Origin: Deltaproteobacteria bacterium
GTDB lineage: Bacteria; Desulfobacterota; Dissulfuribacteria; Dissulfuribacterales; QOAL01
Assembly (NCBI GenBank): GCA_027028245.1
Contig: JALVJO010000101.1
Coordinates: 1-35,183 of the forward strand
Direction of reading: 5' to 3'
DNA length: 35,183 nt
This document shows positions 1 through 8,797 of the stretch, piece after piece (the stretch's first letter is position 1; each line of letters begins with the position of its first letter). The position numbers were made by a program, and so were the translations under genes. The notes beneath the pieces are model-generated. The model ran no database searches and was not told where the DNA came from. It saw only the letters and a program-made list of their open reading frames with translations.

Positions 1-67
1 TTGATGAAAGCGGCTGCAAAAAGGAAATAGAAAGGGATTGTTATATCGTAATGACCTAAAAAGAGGG
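1..67. other. Short non-coding left edge
   Basis: This stretch lies downstream of the first minus-strand gene. I see no open frame with a ribosome site, no T-run hairpin and no RNA gene in it. It may contain the 3' end of the transcript, but nothing in the sequence proves that. Confidence 0.4.
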
Positions 68-622
68 TCATATCCTGTACCTGGAGCTGAAGGCCTGTTG
101 TGTGTCAAATATCCTTTCACCTGCCATTGCCTCGAGTTCCTCCCTTTTGGGACGGATGAGCAACATGCATGCAGCCCCGATGAGGGCAAGTATATAGACG
201 TGATGAAATCCGCGGCCGGAAAGAAAAAGCGCTGTGCCGGCCATACCCACGGTTTCCACAATGTACATGGCTATTATTGTTGCCGCGTAATAGTTGGCGA
301 AAAACGCAGGCTTGACATTCCTGAACCTGATGCCCCGATTCACCTTGATTCTGCCTTCCAGAACGAACTGCCTGAAAAAATATGCGAATACCAGCATGCC
401 TGCCCCTATCAGATAAATTATATTTTCTGTATTCATCAGGCCTGGAATGGAGCTGCTGATATCAGAGACAGGCTGTGTGTATTGCACGTTCTGCATCATG
501 GCCCTTGAGGCCATTTGGCTTAACAAGACGCAGAGGCCAAGGGATGCCAGCATGCAGATCCAAAGGATCTGCAGAAGCTTGAATTGTTTAATCACCTCTC
601 TTCTTTCCTGTTCATGAAGCAT
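68..622 (-). CDS. Small membrane protein of unknown function (four predicted TM segments)
   Basis: An integral membrane protein of about 184 residues that I do not recognise. From the ATG at 622, hydrophobic segments lie near residues 17-36, 66-84, 108-127 and 132-152. A positively charged stretch (EGRIKVNRGIRFRNVK) joins the second and third and is probably cytoplasmic. An upstream ATG at 646 is in frame, but the 622 start has AAGGGAAG seven bases before it while 646 has no ribosome site, so I prefer 622. It is the last gene of a minus-strand operon, 48 bases after the response regulator stop. That position suggests a membrane partner of the two-component locus, but this is only inferred from context. 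Confidence 0.72.
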   Translation of the reverse strand: MLHEQERREVIKQFKLLQILWICMLASLGLCVLLSQMASRAMMQNVQYTQPVSDISSSIPGLMNTENIIYLIGAGMLVFAYFFRQFVLEGRIKVNRGIRFRNVKPAFFANYYAATIIAMYIVETVGMAGTALFLSGRGFHHVYILALIGAACMLLIRPKREELEAMAGERIFDTQQAFSSRYRI

Positions 623-670
623 GTTTTCTTCCCTTGATTGTTGCATGTCATAACCGGTAACGCTGTCTGC

Positions 671-1363
671 CTAAGGGCAGTCTGCCATGGCATAACCCGT
701 TCCGTGGACCGTTCTTATCCATTTCTCACCGCTTGACATCCTGCCGAGTTTTCTCCGGAGGCGGCTGACAACCGAGTCCACCACGCGGTCGGTTACGAAA
801 TTGCCGTCCCATACCAGCTCAATCAGATTGTCCCTTGTGAAGACCCATCCCGGTCTTTTCATCAAAGCTGAGAGCAGGCGGTACTCAGTCCTGGTAAGGC
901 TGATGGGTGTGCCGCGGACGGACACTTCCCTCCTGTTCTCGTTGAGGACAATGCCGCAGTGCTTTATCACGGAGTCGTTTTCACACTGTATATCCCAGTG
1001 TCTCCGTCTCAATACGGCATTTATTCTTGCGCCGACTTCCCTGGGGCTGAATGGTTTTACTATGTAGTCATCTGCCCCGAGCTCCAGGCCGAGTATCTTG
1101 TCAACTTCATCTCTCCTGGCAGTCAGGATGAGTATGGGGGTTGTATCCCTGCTCTTCCTGACTGCCCTGCAGAAGTCTATTCCGTTGCCGTCAGGGAGAT
1201 TGAGGTCCAGCAGGACGGCGTCAAAGGAGCCCTTTTCCCAGGTCTGCAGGGCATCCTCAAGGGTGAGGCAGTGTGTAAGGCTGTGCCCGTATGTCTGCTG
1301 CAGTGGAAGCTCCAGACTCCTGGCAATGCCAATTTCATCTTCTATCAAGAGGATATTGCCCAT
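671..1363 (-). CDS. OmpR/PhoB-family DNA-binding response regulator
   Basis: A two-component response regulator of 230 residues, the normal length for the OmpR/PhoB family. The receiver domain fills residues 1-118. It has the acidic pair at E8-D9, the phospho-acceptor Asp53 in LLDLNLPDG, the switch Thr81 and the invariant Lys103 in IVKPF. The C-terminal winged helix (about 130-228) carries the usual LTRTEYRLL, GWVFTRDNL, VVDSVVSRLRRKL and IRTVHGTGY blocks, so it should bind DNA and control transcription. It is the fourth gene of an operon encoding exported proteins. The only histidine kinase in the window is divergent from the head of that operon, 5.8 kb away, and is the likely partner. Family assignment is secure; the target genes are inferred. 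Confidence 0.95.
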   Translation of the reverse strand: MGNILLIEDEIGIARSLELPLQQTYGHSLTHCLTLEDALQTWEKGSFDAVLLDLNLPDGNGIDFCRAVRKSRDTTPILILTARRDEVDKILGLELGADDYIVKPFSPREVGARINAVLRRRHWDIQCENDSVIKHCGIVLNENRREVSVRGTPISLTRTEYRLLSALMKRPGWVFTRDNLIELVWDGNFVTDRVVDSVVSRLRRKLGRMSSGEKWIRTVHGTGYAMADCP

Positions 1364-1399
1364 TTTCCTGCCTTCCCGGGGAAACAGACTCGTGATCAG

Positions 1400-1948
1400 C
1401 TATCTTTGCGGGCAGGCAACCTGGTTTCCATAGGCATCCGTGCAGGTTCCGGTGTGTGTCAGGCCGGATCCTGTGCTGTAGCTGGTCTGCCCCTGGTAGG
1501 ATGCGCCGCTCTGGGACTGGACACTGGTATTCCTTGATCCTGATACAGTGCCGTCTGATGCCCTGCTGAATCCTCCCTGGCTCTGAACACTTCCCATGCT
1601 GCCTGAAACGGCCATGCCGCTTTGATGGTTGACTGTACCGTCTGACGTGCGCGTAGTATAGCCTCCACGTCCTCCAACGGTACCTGCAGGAGTCTTGAAT
1701 GCAGTGGCCGAACCGGCTGCAAGATTGCCCTGTCCATCCGTGCTCATGGTCCTCGTGCGGAAGGAACCGGCATTGGGTGCCTTGAATCCTGAGATACTGC
1801 TATGAGTTACACCGCCTGCTGCATTTCCGTGAAATCCCCGGGTACTGAATCGCCCGCCTGCATCAGCCTGCTGCGTAATAAAAAGAGCAAACCCGAACAC
1901 CAAGAAGGTCAAAGTCCAAGTAAAATTAAAAATTGTCTGTAATTTCAT
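1400..1948 (-). CDS. Secreted Gly/Ser/Thr-rich repeat protein, unknown function
   Basis: A small exported protein of 182 residues that I cannot assign to a family. Residues 1-31 form a signal peptide with cleavage expected after QQADA. The mature part is very rich in Gly, Ser, Thr and Gln and consists of about four loose repeats of 25-32 residues. The repeats are built around R(T/A)SDGTV followed by a SGxxxVSGS or SVQSQ element. The tail has a close pair of cysteines (CTDAYGNQVAC) that could form a disulfide. The composition fits an extended or beta-stacked surface protein, not a globular enzyme. It sits 30 bases after the large exported protein and 36 before the response regulator, so it is probably co-transcribed with them. 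A ribosome site AAAGGAGG lies nine to ten bases before the ATG. Confidence 0.8.
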   Translation of the reverse strand: MKLQTIFNFTWTLTFLVFGFALFITQQADAGGRFSTRGFHGNAAGGVTHSSISGFKAPNAGSFRTRTMSTDGQGNLAAGSATAFKTPAGTVGGRGGYTTRTSDGTVNHQSGMAVSGSMGSVQSQGGFSRASDGTVSGSRNTSVQSQSGASYQGQTSYSTGSGLTHTGTCTDAYGNQVACPQR

Positions 1949-1977
1949 TATATTATCCTCCTTTAACTATGATCTTC

Positions 1978-4900
1978 TTACTTACTGTCCGATATTGTGA
2001 TGGAAATACTGTCAAAAAATGCATATCTGGACGTTGAATTTGAACCTGCAAAAGCGGTCTTTTTGAGCAAAAGCCTGAGACTGCCAGTGTGTTCAGGTAC
2101 GGGGACACTTGTCTGCACTTGCTTCCACGTAGTTGACGGGACGTATTCGGTGTTCAAGTAGGTGTTGATCCTTTCGGGGTCCTGTTCTGTTCCAATGAGA
2201 ACGCAGCGGATATACGGGAAGCCGTCTTCTGCATTATCGTCAGAGCTTTTCATCGTTCCCCTGATAATCAATTCAGCCCGGCCGCTTTTTATCTTATCGG
2301 AATATCCAGACAGATCTATATTTTGGATAAGATGTCCGTCTTCAAGGATGAACATCCTGTCATCATCCATGTCCTGGACCCAGCCGTCAGCCCAACTGTC
2401 GTCCCAGCCCTGAAGTCCGTTGTCAAATTCGGGATTCATGACAAGGTTCGGTGGAGACTGGGTGGAATACCGGATTTCAAGCCGCGGCCTGCAGGAAATA
2501 TCCAGGCTCTCCCTTGAGCAATAAAAGGAGGCGGAATAATAGAAGTCCTCTGGAATGGCCACCATGAGGCCGTTATTTTCCATGGAGCCGCTTATCCAAC
2601 CCCTTGCAAGGGATGTAATGTCATATGTCTCAACCTCCTTCGGGGCTCCTGGTTCCACTATTTCCCCTGCTGCAACGGGTTCAGGATCGAAATCTCCTCC
2701 AGGCTCGTTCCACGGGCTTGTTCCGTCATAGGATGCCCAGGTCACGCCATCTGATATCTCGCCATAGGTGCCAGAGCCCTCTTTCCACCAGTGAAGGAGC
2801 CTGTAGATCTGCCTCCTGGAGGGATTATACGACTGCTGAGTCCTGGTGAGCATCAGGCGCGCAGAGTCTATATGGGCATCTTCAGGAATTTCCAGGCCGG
2901 AAAGGTCGAATCTTATGAAAAAACGCCATGCCGGGGCCAATGAATTGTATGCAACAAGTTGCTGGCTCTTTCCGAAATTGCCCCCTGAATCTATCCTGAT
3001 ATAGGCATCGGTTGTACCCTGGTAGGATGGAATATCTCCAGCAGGCATCCCGTCTTGCAGTACCAGGGTTCCGGGACTGCCTGGACCGGGTGTCTGGTTC
3101 CTGCTGACCACTACTTCCACGGAATCCGTGACTTCCTGGTTGATTCCGTCGTTGACGGCAAGGGTGAAGTGAAGGGTCAGGCTGGTTCCGTCAGGTACCT
3201 CAGGGGCGGTGAAGCGGGCCTCTGGGGAATCCTGTTCCTGGATGACTACCTGCACCAGGTCTTCCGGTGCCTGGCTCCAACGAAATTCCAGGGTATCTCC
3301 GTCAGGGTCATGGGAGCCAGAGCCGTCAAGGACCACTTCCTCGCCCTCCCGGGCCGTAATGTCGCTTCCTGCATCAGCCACAGGGGGCTGGTTTTCATCC
3401 GGCGGCAGGCCTGAATCTTCTGCGTAATAGAGATATACATGGCCGAAGACCGCTGCATTGGCCGCCTCCTTGGCCGTCATGTAGGTGAGGGTGTCGCCGG
3501 GGTAACCCTGATTCATGGAAGCATTGAAAAAGAGTTCCCGGGCAAGATCGAGGTAATCCCTCTTCCCGGTGTACTTGTATGCGTAGGCAAAGACATCGGC
3601 TGTTGCATATTCCCAGTTGCATATCAGCACGTCATCCTCTGGGGTGTGGCCGTCAAGATACCAGTAGGGATAATAGATGCCGGTATATGTTATGTCCCTG
3701 TAATCATCGGGATCATATTGCCCAAGGGCGTAATCCTTCATCCAGTCTATAAAGCGCATGAATATGGTGCGGGCCTTGGCTACCTGGGGAGAGAGGCCGT
3801 ATTCTTCAAGGGCGCCTATGTACCAGCCCATGGCATGGAGGTACATGACGAGGTTCCACTCGTTGATATAAAGTGTCGGATCCTTTGAAGGGTCGGGCCC
3901 GTTCAGCCAGCTCCATTCCTCCTTTTCCGGATCTGGATAGTAGTACTCGATCAGGCCCTGGATCAGGTTTTGATACCTTTTATCTCCTGTGAGCAGGAAT
4001 CCCGCGGTAAGGTGATTGATCACGTTTGCCATCTCCCGGATGGGCGGATTGACCCCTTCGGGGCCGCCGCTGGTGATCTCCCTTCCTATGAAATTTTCAT
4101 AGGCTCCGCCCCTGGTATACCTGGGAATGCCATCTTGCATGTAAAAGGAATAGGTGTAGTCAGAGATCTTTTCCAGGAAGATCCTGCTGACAGGATAGCC
4201 GGTGAGATAGTAACTCAATAGTGCGCCCGGGGCGCCGAAACTGGTATCAAGCACCGGGCCGAGATAGTTTCTCTGCCCGTTCTTGTTGCCTGTCTCGTTG
4301 TGCTCTGCATGACCGAACACGGCATTTTTCCATCGTTCTATATCCCAGCCGGTCTCGGTCACAACGTCATGGAGCATCAACTGCTCGGAGTATTTCGAGA
4401 TGGCCTGGGCCATCTCCCTCCAGTCCAGATCACCCTTTCTCAGGAACTGGAGCCATGCCCCGTAATCAATGTCGTACTTGCTGTCAAAGGGGCCGGCCTT
4501 TCCATCACCATATGATTCGTAATCAAGGGGGAGATTTCCATAGCCGCAGCCCAGGGCTCCGAAAAAGTTGAAATAGTCCCTGCTGCTGGGAGATCTTTCC
4601 GAACTCTTCCACAGGCTGTGAAAAGGATAATAGGTGGAATACGGCCCGTTATAGTTTACGTCTTCAATGATGGTCCGGTCATTGTAATAATCGTACATTT
4701 CCGGCAGAGTAAGTCTTGTGAAATCCCCGTCCAGTTCTGAATAGAGCTTGGAGTAAAGGGCATCCTTATCTTCTGCTGCGGCGGTCTCCTGTATGGCCTG
4801 GCCAGGCAGGTATGATTCAAGGGGCATCACGGCTGCCATTGGGCTGAGAATACTTTTGGATGTCCTGGCTGCATCAGAAGCCGCTGCATTGCCGTGGTGG

Positions 4901-6174
4901 AAGTAGAGGAAAAATTCCGAGGTCTTTTCCTCGCCCACCCTGAAATTGTAGAGTCCGCTGTAATCTTCCGGCAGGAGCTTGATCTTTATAACACCCGTGT
5001 TTGTTGCTTCCAGGGCCTTGGGAAATTCCTGCCAGAAATTTGCTGTTCCTGCAGAAATTCCCCTGTCATCAGAGGATAAGTCCATCCAGCCTGCAAATTT
5101 ATCTCCTGAATCCAGCTTACTGCTGTTCAGACCAGCCTCGTAGCCCCTAAAGCGGCAATAGCTCGTGGGCCTTGGAATATCGGCTGCCGTATAGTTGTCC
5201 CAGAAGTCCGTGCCGGAGGAATCCTGGTATATGAGAATCGTGCCGTTGAGGCTGCCTGAAATTTCTCCGGAGCTGCCCGGAAAGAGATAAGAGATCTGGT
5301 TCGTGCTGTCTTCGAGATTCATTACTGCGCTTAGATCCCTGAAAGTAACGCTGTTTTGGCCGTAATAGTCATAAACGTCGTACTTGCCGTTTTCTCCCAC
5401 AGCGGCCTTTCGGTGGTTTCCAAGGGTGAACAGTATGCGGACATAGCTCTTTTCCAGGTAGAAATAGAGGTACGCCCTGTAATCCAGAAGAGGGGATAGG
5501 GACGAGTCCCTCAGGCTTCCCTCAATGCGAAGTACAAGCCTTACAGGCCCTTGCTCCTCGATTTCAAAGACCTTGGGTTTATCATTAATGGTCGAATAGG
5601 GACGGCCTGATTCGTCTGTCAGTACTATCTTATTATCAGAAGAGCTTGTTATTACCGCACCGCCGGAAGTCACCTTGTCGAACAGTGTGAAATGGTCCCT
5701 GTTCAAGGTGAAAACAGCGGCTCCGGTGTCTATGGTTATGGAGTTGTCATTATTTTCAGTTACAGTAATGCCCTCGGCATTTACTGCCCCACCTTTATCT
5801 ACAAGCCGGTATTGTGATTCCCCCCTGGAAGGAACTGATGCAAGAAAGGTGGCAAGAACCCATTTCGCCGGCTTTGATGCATCGTCAGGAGAGCCTCCCC
5901 ATCTTGCGGCGACCTGGAACTGGCACGGAACCTGCCGGCCGCTTTCATCTACCATGGCAAGGGATTGAGTGCTGGTGACTGCCTGTTCTCTCGGGATGGG
6001 GATGCCGGCGCTGACAGGATCAAGAGCCCGGTCTTGTGACAGGGTGTTTACCACCCTGACCGGAATATTCAAGCTCCCGGCCAGGGCGCTGCCGCAACCG
6101 ATGATACCAAACAATATCAGCATTGCTGCCGCTATCATTTTAAAGGGGATACTCATTGCCTCTTTCGTCTTCAT
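1978..6174 (-). CDS. Large modular exported protein: RIFT-barrel/lyase-like region, PKD-like, DNRLRE-like and C-terminal jelly-roll-like domains
   Basis: An exported protein of 1,398 residues. The ATG at 6174 has AAGGAGG six bases upstream; the in-frame ATG at 6201 has no ribosome site and would add nine basic residues before the signal. Residues 1-32 are a signal sequence that can be read as a lipoprotein signal (IIGC, Cys27) or a standard one (SALA|G). Residues 34 to about 450 resemble the RIFT-barrel part of YetA/exo-rhamnogalacturonan-lyase-like proteins (VSAGIPIPRE near the start). A Trp/Tyr-rich helical region to about 915 looks like an alpha/alpha-toroid. A PKD-like domain (VADAGSDITAREGE, SHDPDGDTL) follows at about 922-1025, then a DNRLRE-like domain at about 1038-1240 and a jelly-roll-like C-terminus. 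It probably binds or cleaves a polysaccharide outside the cytoplasm; the substrate is unknown. Confidence 0.8.
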   Translation of the reverse strand: MKTKEAMSIPFKMIAAAMLILFGIIGCGSALAGSLNIPVRVVNTLSQDRALDPVSAGIPIPREQAVTSTQSLAMVDESGRQVPCQFQVAARWGGSPDDASKPAKWVLATFLASVPSRGESQYRLVDKGGAVNAEGITVTENNDNSITIDTGAAVFTLNRDHFTLFDKVTSGGAVITSSSDNKIVLTDESGRPYSTINDKPKVFEIEEQGPVRLVLRIEGSLRDSSLSPLLDYRAYLYFYLEKSYVRILFTLGNHRKAAVGENGKYDVYDYYGQNSVTFRDLSAVMNLEDSTNQISYLFPGSSGEISGSLNGTILIYQDSSGTDFWDNYTAADIPRPTSYCRFRGYEAGLNSSKLDSGDKFAGWMDLSSDDRGISAGTANFWQEFPKALEATNTGVIKIKLLPEDYSGLYNFRVGEEKTSEFFLYFHHGNAAASDAARTSKSILSPMAAVMPLESYLPGQAIQETAAAEDKDALYSKLYSELDGDFTRLTLPEMYDYYNDRTIIEDVNYNGPYSTYYPFHSLWKSSERSPSSRDYFNFFGALGCGYGNLPLDYESYGDGKAGPFDSKYDIDYGAWLQFLRKGDLDWREMAQAISKYSEQLMLHDVVTETGWDIERWKNAVFGHAEHNETGNKNGQRNYLGPVLDTSFGAPGALLSYYLTGYPVSRIFLEKISDYTYSFYMQDGIPRYTRGGAYENFIGREITSGGPEGVNPPIREMANVINHLTAGFLLTGDKRYQNLIQGLIEYYYPDPEKEEWSWLNGPDPSKDPTLYINEWNLVMYLHAMGWYIGALEEYGLSPQVAKARTIFMRFIDWMKDYALGQYDPDDYRDITYTGIYYPYWYLDGHTPEDDVLICNWEYATADVFAYAYKYTGKRDYLDLARELFFNASMNQGYPGDTLTYMTAKEAANAAVFGHVYLYYAEDSGLPPDENQPPVADAGSDITAREGEEVVLDGSGSHDPDGDTLEFRWSQAPEDLVQVVIQEQDSPEARFTAPEVPDGTSLTLHFTLAVNDGINQEVTDSVEVVVSRNQTPGPGSPGTLVLQDGMPAGDIPSYQGTTDAYIRIDSGGNFGKSQQLVAYNSLAPAWRFFIRFDLSGLEIPEDAHIDSARLMLTRTQQSYNPSRRQIYRLLHWWKEGSGTYGEISDGVTWASYDGTSPWNEPGGDFDPEPVAAGEIVEPGAPKEVETYDITSLARGWISGSMENNGLMVAIPEDFYYSASFYCSRESLDISCRPRLEIRYSTQSPPNLVMNPEFDNGLQGWDDSWADGWVQDMDDDRMFILEDGHLIQNIDLSGYSDKIKSGRAELIIRGTMKSSDDNAEDGFPYIRCVLIGTEQDPERINTYLNTEYVPSTTWKQVQTSVPVPEHTGSLRLLLKKTAFAGSNSTSRYAFFDSISITISDSK

Positions 6175-6218
6175 GAAGCGCCTCCTTGGGCCGTACGGCA
6201 TTGCTTTCCGGGATCATT

Positions 6219-7127
6219 TTAAAGCTGGCATGAAAAGGCCGGGCTCAGCATGAAAACCTCAAAGAAGTACAGTTTTCCCGCATTGCTCAGGAGCAGCAGC
6301 CTGCTTCCAATGCCTGTAAGGCCATTTATGTCTGCAAGAAGGCTTTGGGGATTGATGGGTCCGTCTTCTGCTGCCTCTATGATGCTGCCGATAATGAGCT
6401 CGAATTTTTCCAGGCCGGGAAGGAGAGCGGAATCGGGTATCTTTGTCTTAAGGCTGCTGGCCTTTACTGCCTGTAAAAGCCTGCCGTTCAACCTGGCTCT
6501 CAGTGTATCAGACAGGTATGCAGAGTCGAGCAGGGCCTGCCAGGCCTGTTCCAGCTCCGACGAGGTTTCTTCTGTCAATCCCCCGTCTGCTTCAATCTCT
6601 AACAAGGCGCACTGGAGGATGATGTAAAAGGCATTGAGACTGTCAAGCACTTCCTCGGGAATGACCAGGGCGAGCTGCAGGTCCTGGAGTTTTTCTTTCT
6701 GTTCTTCAGTGAGTACGCTGTCGATGGAGCCTGCAGCAAAAAATGCCTGGGTGAACATGGAGAGCCTACTTTCCTTCATGACCTGCATCTTTTTTTGAAT
6801 GATTCTGTGCTCGTCAGCAGAGATATTTCCATCTTGGCCTGCCTGCTGTGCGGTTTTGAGCAGATCTTCCCGGCGCTGGTCCTCAAGGGCAATCCAGTTT
6901 CTGAAATTTTCCCTGAAGGCCTCTGAAATTCGTGCCACTTCCCCGGCCTGCTGGCTAGTCAGCTCAAGTGCGGAGGCTATCTGCCCTGCTGCCTGGCCTG
7001 CGATGCTTTTTTCCAGTTCAGGGGTGCATATTCTCGCGCATAATGCCTGACTGGTACTCATGCCGAGAATAAGTATACAGGCATAGATGGTCCACAGGAT
7101 AATCATGTTTTTCTCGCTTTTTTTCAT
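6219..7127 (-). CDS. Periplasmic LTxxQ-motif (Spy/CpxP-like) protein
   Basis: An exported, mostly helical protein of 302 residues. The signal peptide covers about residues 1-31. Two LTxxQ motifs, LTSQQ at 56-60 and LTEEQ at 139-143, flank a charged helical region. This is the hallmark of the Spy/CpxP family of periplasmic chaperones and stress sensors, though this protein is about twice their usual length. Three DG-[NGP]-[IL] motifs (near residues 99, 181 and 255) look like degenerate EF-hand-type loops. The gene is first in the minus-strand operon that also encodes the response regulator, and it is divergent from the kinase gene, as cpxP is divergent from cpxRA. AAGGAG lies eight bases before the ATG. 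The motif is visible; a role as negative regulator of the kinase is inferred. Confidence 0.8.
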   Translation of the reverse strand: MKKSEKNMIILWTIYACILILGMSTSQALCARICTPELEKSIAGQAAGQIASALELTSQQAGEVARISEAFRENFRNWIALEDQRREDLLKTAQQAGQDGNISADEHRIIQKKMQVMKESRLSMFTQAFFAAGSIDSVLTEEQKEKLQDLQLALVIPEEVLDSLNAFYIILQCALLEIEADGGLTEETSSELEQAWQALLDSAYLSDTLRARLNGRLLQAVKASSLKTKIPDSALLPGLEKFELIIGSIIEAAEDGPINPQSLLADINGLTGIGSRLLLLSNAGKLYFFEVFMLSPAFSCQL

Positions 7128-7212
7128 GGTCTTTTCTCCTTTTTCCTGTATTTGTTAAAGGAGATAATAGGGGACATTGTTTACAGTTTTTTTCTGAAAA
7201 TGTGTTGATTTT
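7128..7212. promoter_or_regulatory. Divergent promoter region between the LTxxQ operon and the kinase gene
   Basis: Only 85 bases separate the two divergent starts, so both promoters and any operator must lie here. It is AT-rich. An eleven-base-spaced direct repeat (TGTGTTGATTT then TGTGACAAAA) overlaps the kinase start and has the spacing typical of OmpR-family binding sites. I could not fix -35 and -10 boxes with confidence. Confidence 0.4.
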
Positions 7213-8673
7213 GTGACAAAAAAATTAAGCGATGTGAGCTTTTTTAAAAAAAGAGCGGGCAATAAGTACTTCGGCGGGATCTACAGAAAGACCCTATTTA
7301 TCACCGTACCAGTGGTGGTCCTCTGCAGCCTTGCCATTGTGGCCGCTATCCTCTTAATGCTCAAGACCGAGGTCTGGAACATATATGAAAAAAGCGTCCT
7401 GGCAGGCATAGAGGCCCTGGCCGGAGAGCTTTCCTGTCAGGGTGGCGATCTCAGAAGGATCGCTGAAATCCTTGAAAGATCCAGAAAGAGCAGTTTTCGC
7501 TGCTTTGTCTATGGTTCCAGCAGCAGGCCCCTTTACTGGTCAAAAGGCACTCCAAGGCCACAAGAGATGTTGAATGCCGGCATGAATATGCTTGGAACAC
7601 GAAAGGCCGCGGCTTCCAGGGGCAGTTGCGGGGGCAGAAGGGGCATCCTTGCAGCTGCAAGGCCCGACAAGGATCATGTTCTTGTATTGATGGAGGATGC
7701 GGCAAGACTTCAGACCATCAGATGGCGGGGCCTGTTCATTATTTCAGCCCTGCTCATCTCCTCGGTTATTGCCGTGGTACTGCTTATGTCAAGGCTTCTT
7801 GTGGTTCCCATTCTCCGCCGCATGGAGGAACTTCAGGCATCTATTTCAAGATTCGGTTCAGGAGAAAGGGAAGTTCGTCTCGAGACCGGAGCTGAAAAGG
7901 CAGATGAGTTTGACGAGGTGTTTGCAGGCTTCAACTCCATGGCTGAGCAGATATGCGAATACGAAAGGGAAACGGCCAGGATGGCAAGGGAAGAAAAGGC
8001 CCTGCTTGCCCAGCTCGCCCATGATATCAACACGCCTATTTCCATTTTAAGGGCCAATGCAGAGAACCTGAACGTGTACGGAGATTCCTTGGAGCCTGAA
8101 AAGAGACAGGAGATCCAGACCGACATGCTGGCCCAGTGCATTTACATACAGGCCCTCGTTGATGACCTCTTGACCATGGCTTCGGCCAGGATTGCTGAAA
8201 TCTCCATAAATCCGTCCATGGTGGTCCTTGACGATATGTTTGATTCTCTTGTCAATACCTTCAGCCCGGTAGCCCGGCAGAAAGGCATCGTGCTTGTGGC
8301 AGACGGAAAGGGGCTTGAGGCCTGGGCAGATCCCATAAGGCTCAGACAGATTCTCACCAACCTGGTCAAGAATTCCATTGTCCACGGCGCAAATGTGTCC
8401 ACCATAGAGATAGATGCCACAGAAAAGGCAGAGATGGTATCTATAGTGGTGAAAGATGACGGGCAGGGAATCGATCCTGAAAATATCCAGAGACTCTTTG
8501 AACGCTTTCAAAAGGCTCCGGGAAACAAAACAGGGGGCTGGGGCCTGGGCCTTGCCATCGTAAAGATGCTGGCCGAGCTCCAGGGAGGAACATGCCTGTT
8601 TCACAGCTCGGAAGACGGGGCTGTGTTTGAGGTTCTCCTGCCGCATGGCCCGGCTGCAGGATCAGGGAAGTAG
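7213..8673 (+). CDS. Membrane sensor histidine kinase
   Basis: A sensor kinase of 486 residues that should phosphorylate a response regulator, probably the one at 671-1363. Transmembrane helices at about 28-50 and 173-196 enclose a periplasmic sensor of some 120 residues without a recognisable fold. A HAMP linker follows, then the HisKA helix with His270 in LAHDINTPISIL. The ATPase domain has the N box LTNLVKNSIVHG, G1 box DDGQGID, F box LFERFQ and G2 box GGWGLGLAIVK, all intact. The start is a GTG at 7213 without a good ribosome site; a second GTG at 7234 is an alternative, so the first seven residues are uncertain. The gene is separated from its presumed regulator by the divergent operon of exported proteins. 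Confidence 0.93.
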   Translation: MTKKLSDVSFFKKRAGNKYFGGIYRKTLFITVPVVVLCSLAIVAAILLMLKTEVWNIYEKSVLAGIEALAGELSCQGGDLRRIAEILERSRKSSFRCFVYGSSSRPLYWSKGTPRPQEMLNAGMNMLGTRKAAASRGSCGGRRGILAAARPDKDHVLVLMEDAARLQTIRWRGLFIISALLISSVIAVVLLMSRLLVVPILRRMEELQASISRFGSGEREVRLETGAEKADEFDEVFAGFNSMAEQICEYERETARMAREEKALLAQLAHDINTPISILRANAENLNVYGDSLEPEKRQEIQTDMLAQCIYIQALVDDLLTMASARIAEISINPSMVVLDDMFDSLVNTFSPVARQKGIVLVADGKGLEAWADPIRLRQILTNLVKNSIVHGANVSTIEIDATEKAEMVSIVVKDDGQGIDPENIQRLFERFQKAPGNKTGGWGLGLAIVKMLAELQGGTCLFHSSEDGAVFEVLLPHGPAAGSGK

Positions 8674-8698
8674 ACGACCTGCCGAATCCCGGTCCTTC

Positions 8699-8726
8699 TT
8701 GACACATATCTTGCTTCTGCTAAAAT
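8699..8726 (+). promoter_or_regulatory. Sigma-70-like promoter upstream of the secreted protein gene at 8798
   Basis: A perfect TTGACA at 8699-8704 is followed after 16 bases by TAAAAT at 8721-8726, one mismatch from the -10 consensus. Transcription would start near 8733 and leave a leader of about 65 bases. It suggests that the downstream gene is expressed independently of the kinase gene that ends at 8673. Confidence 0.6.
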
Positions 8727-8797
8727 ATTTTCAAATAGACTATTTTTTATCATAATGAAGTGGGCCGGATCTGCACCCTCAGGAAGGAGGATTTGCC

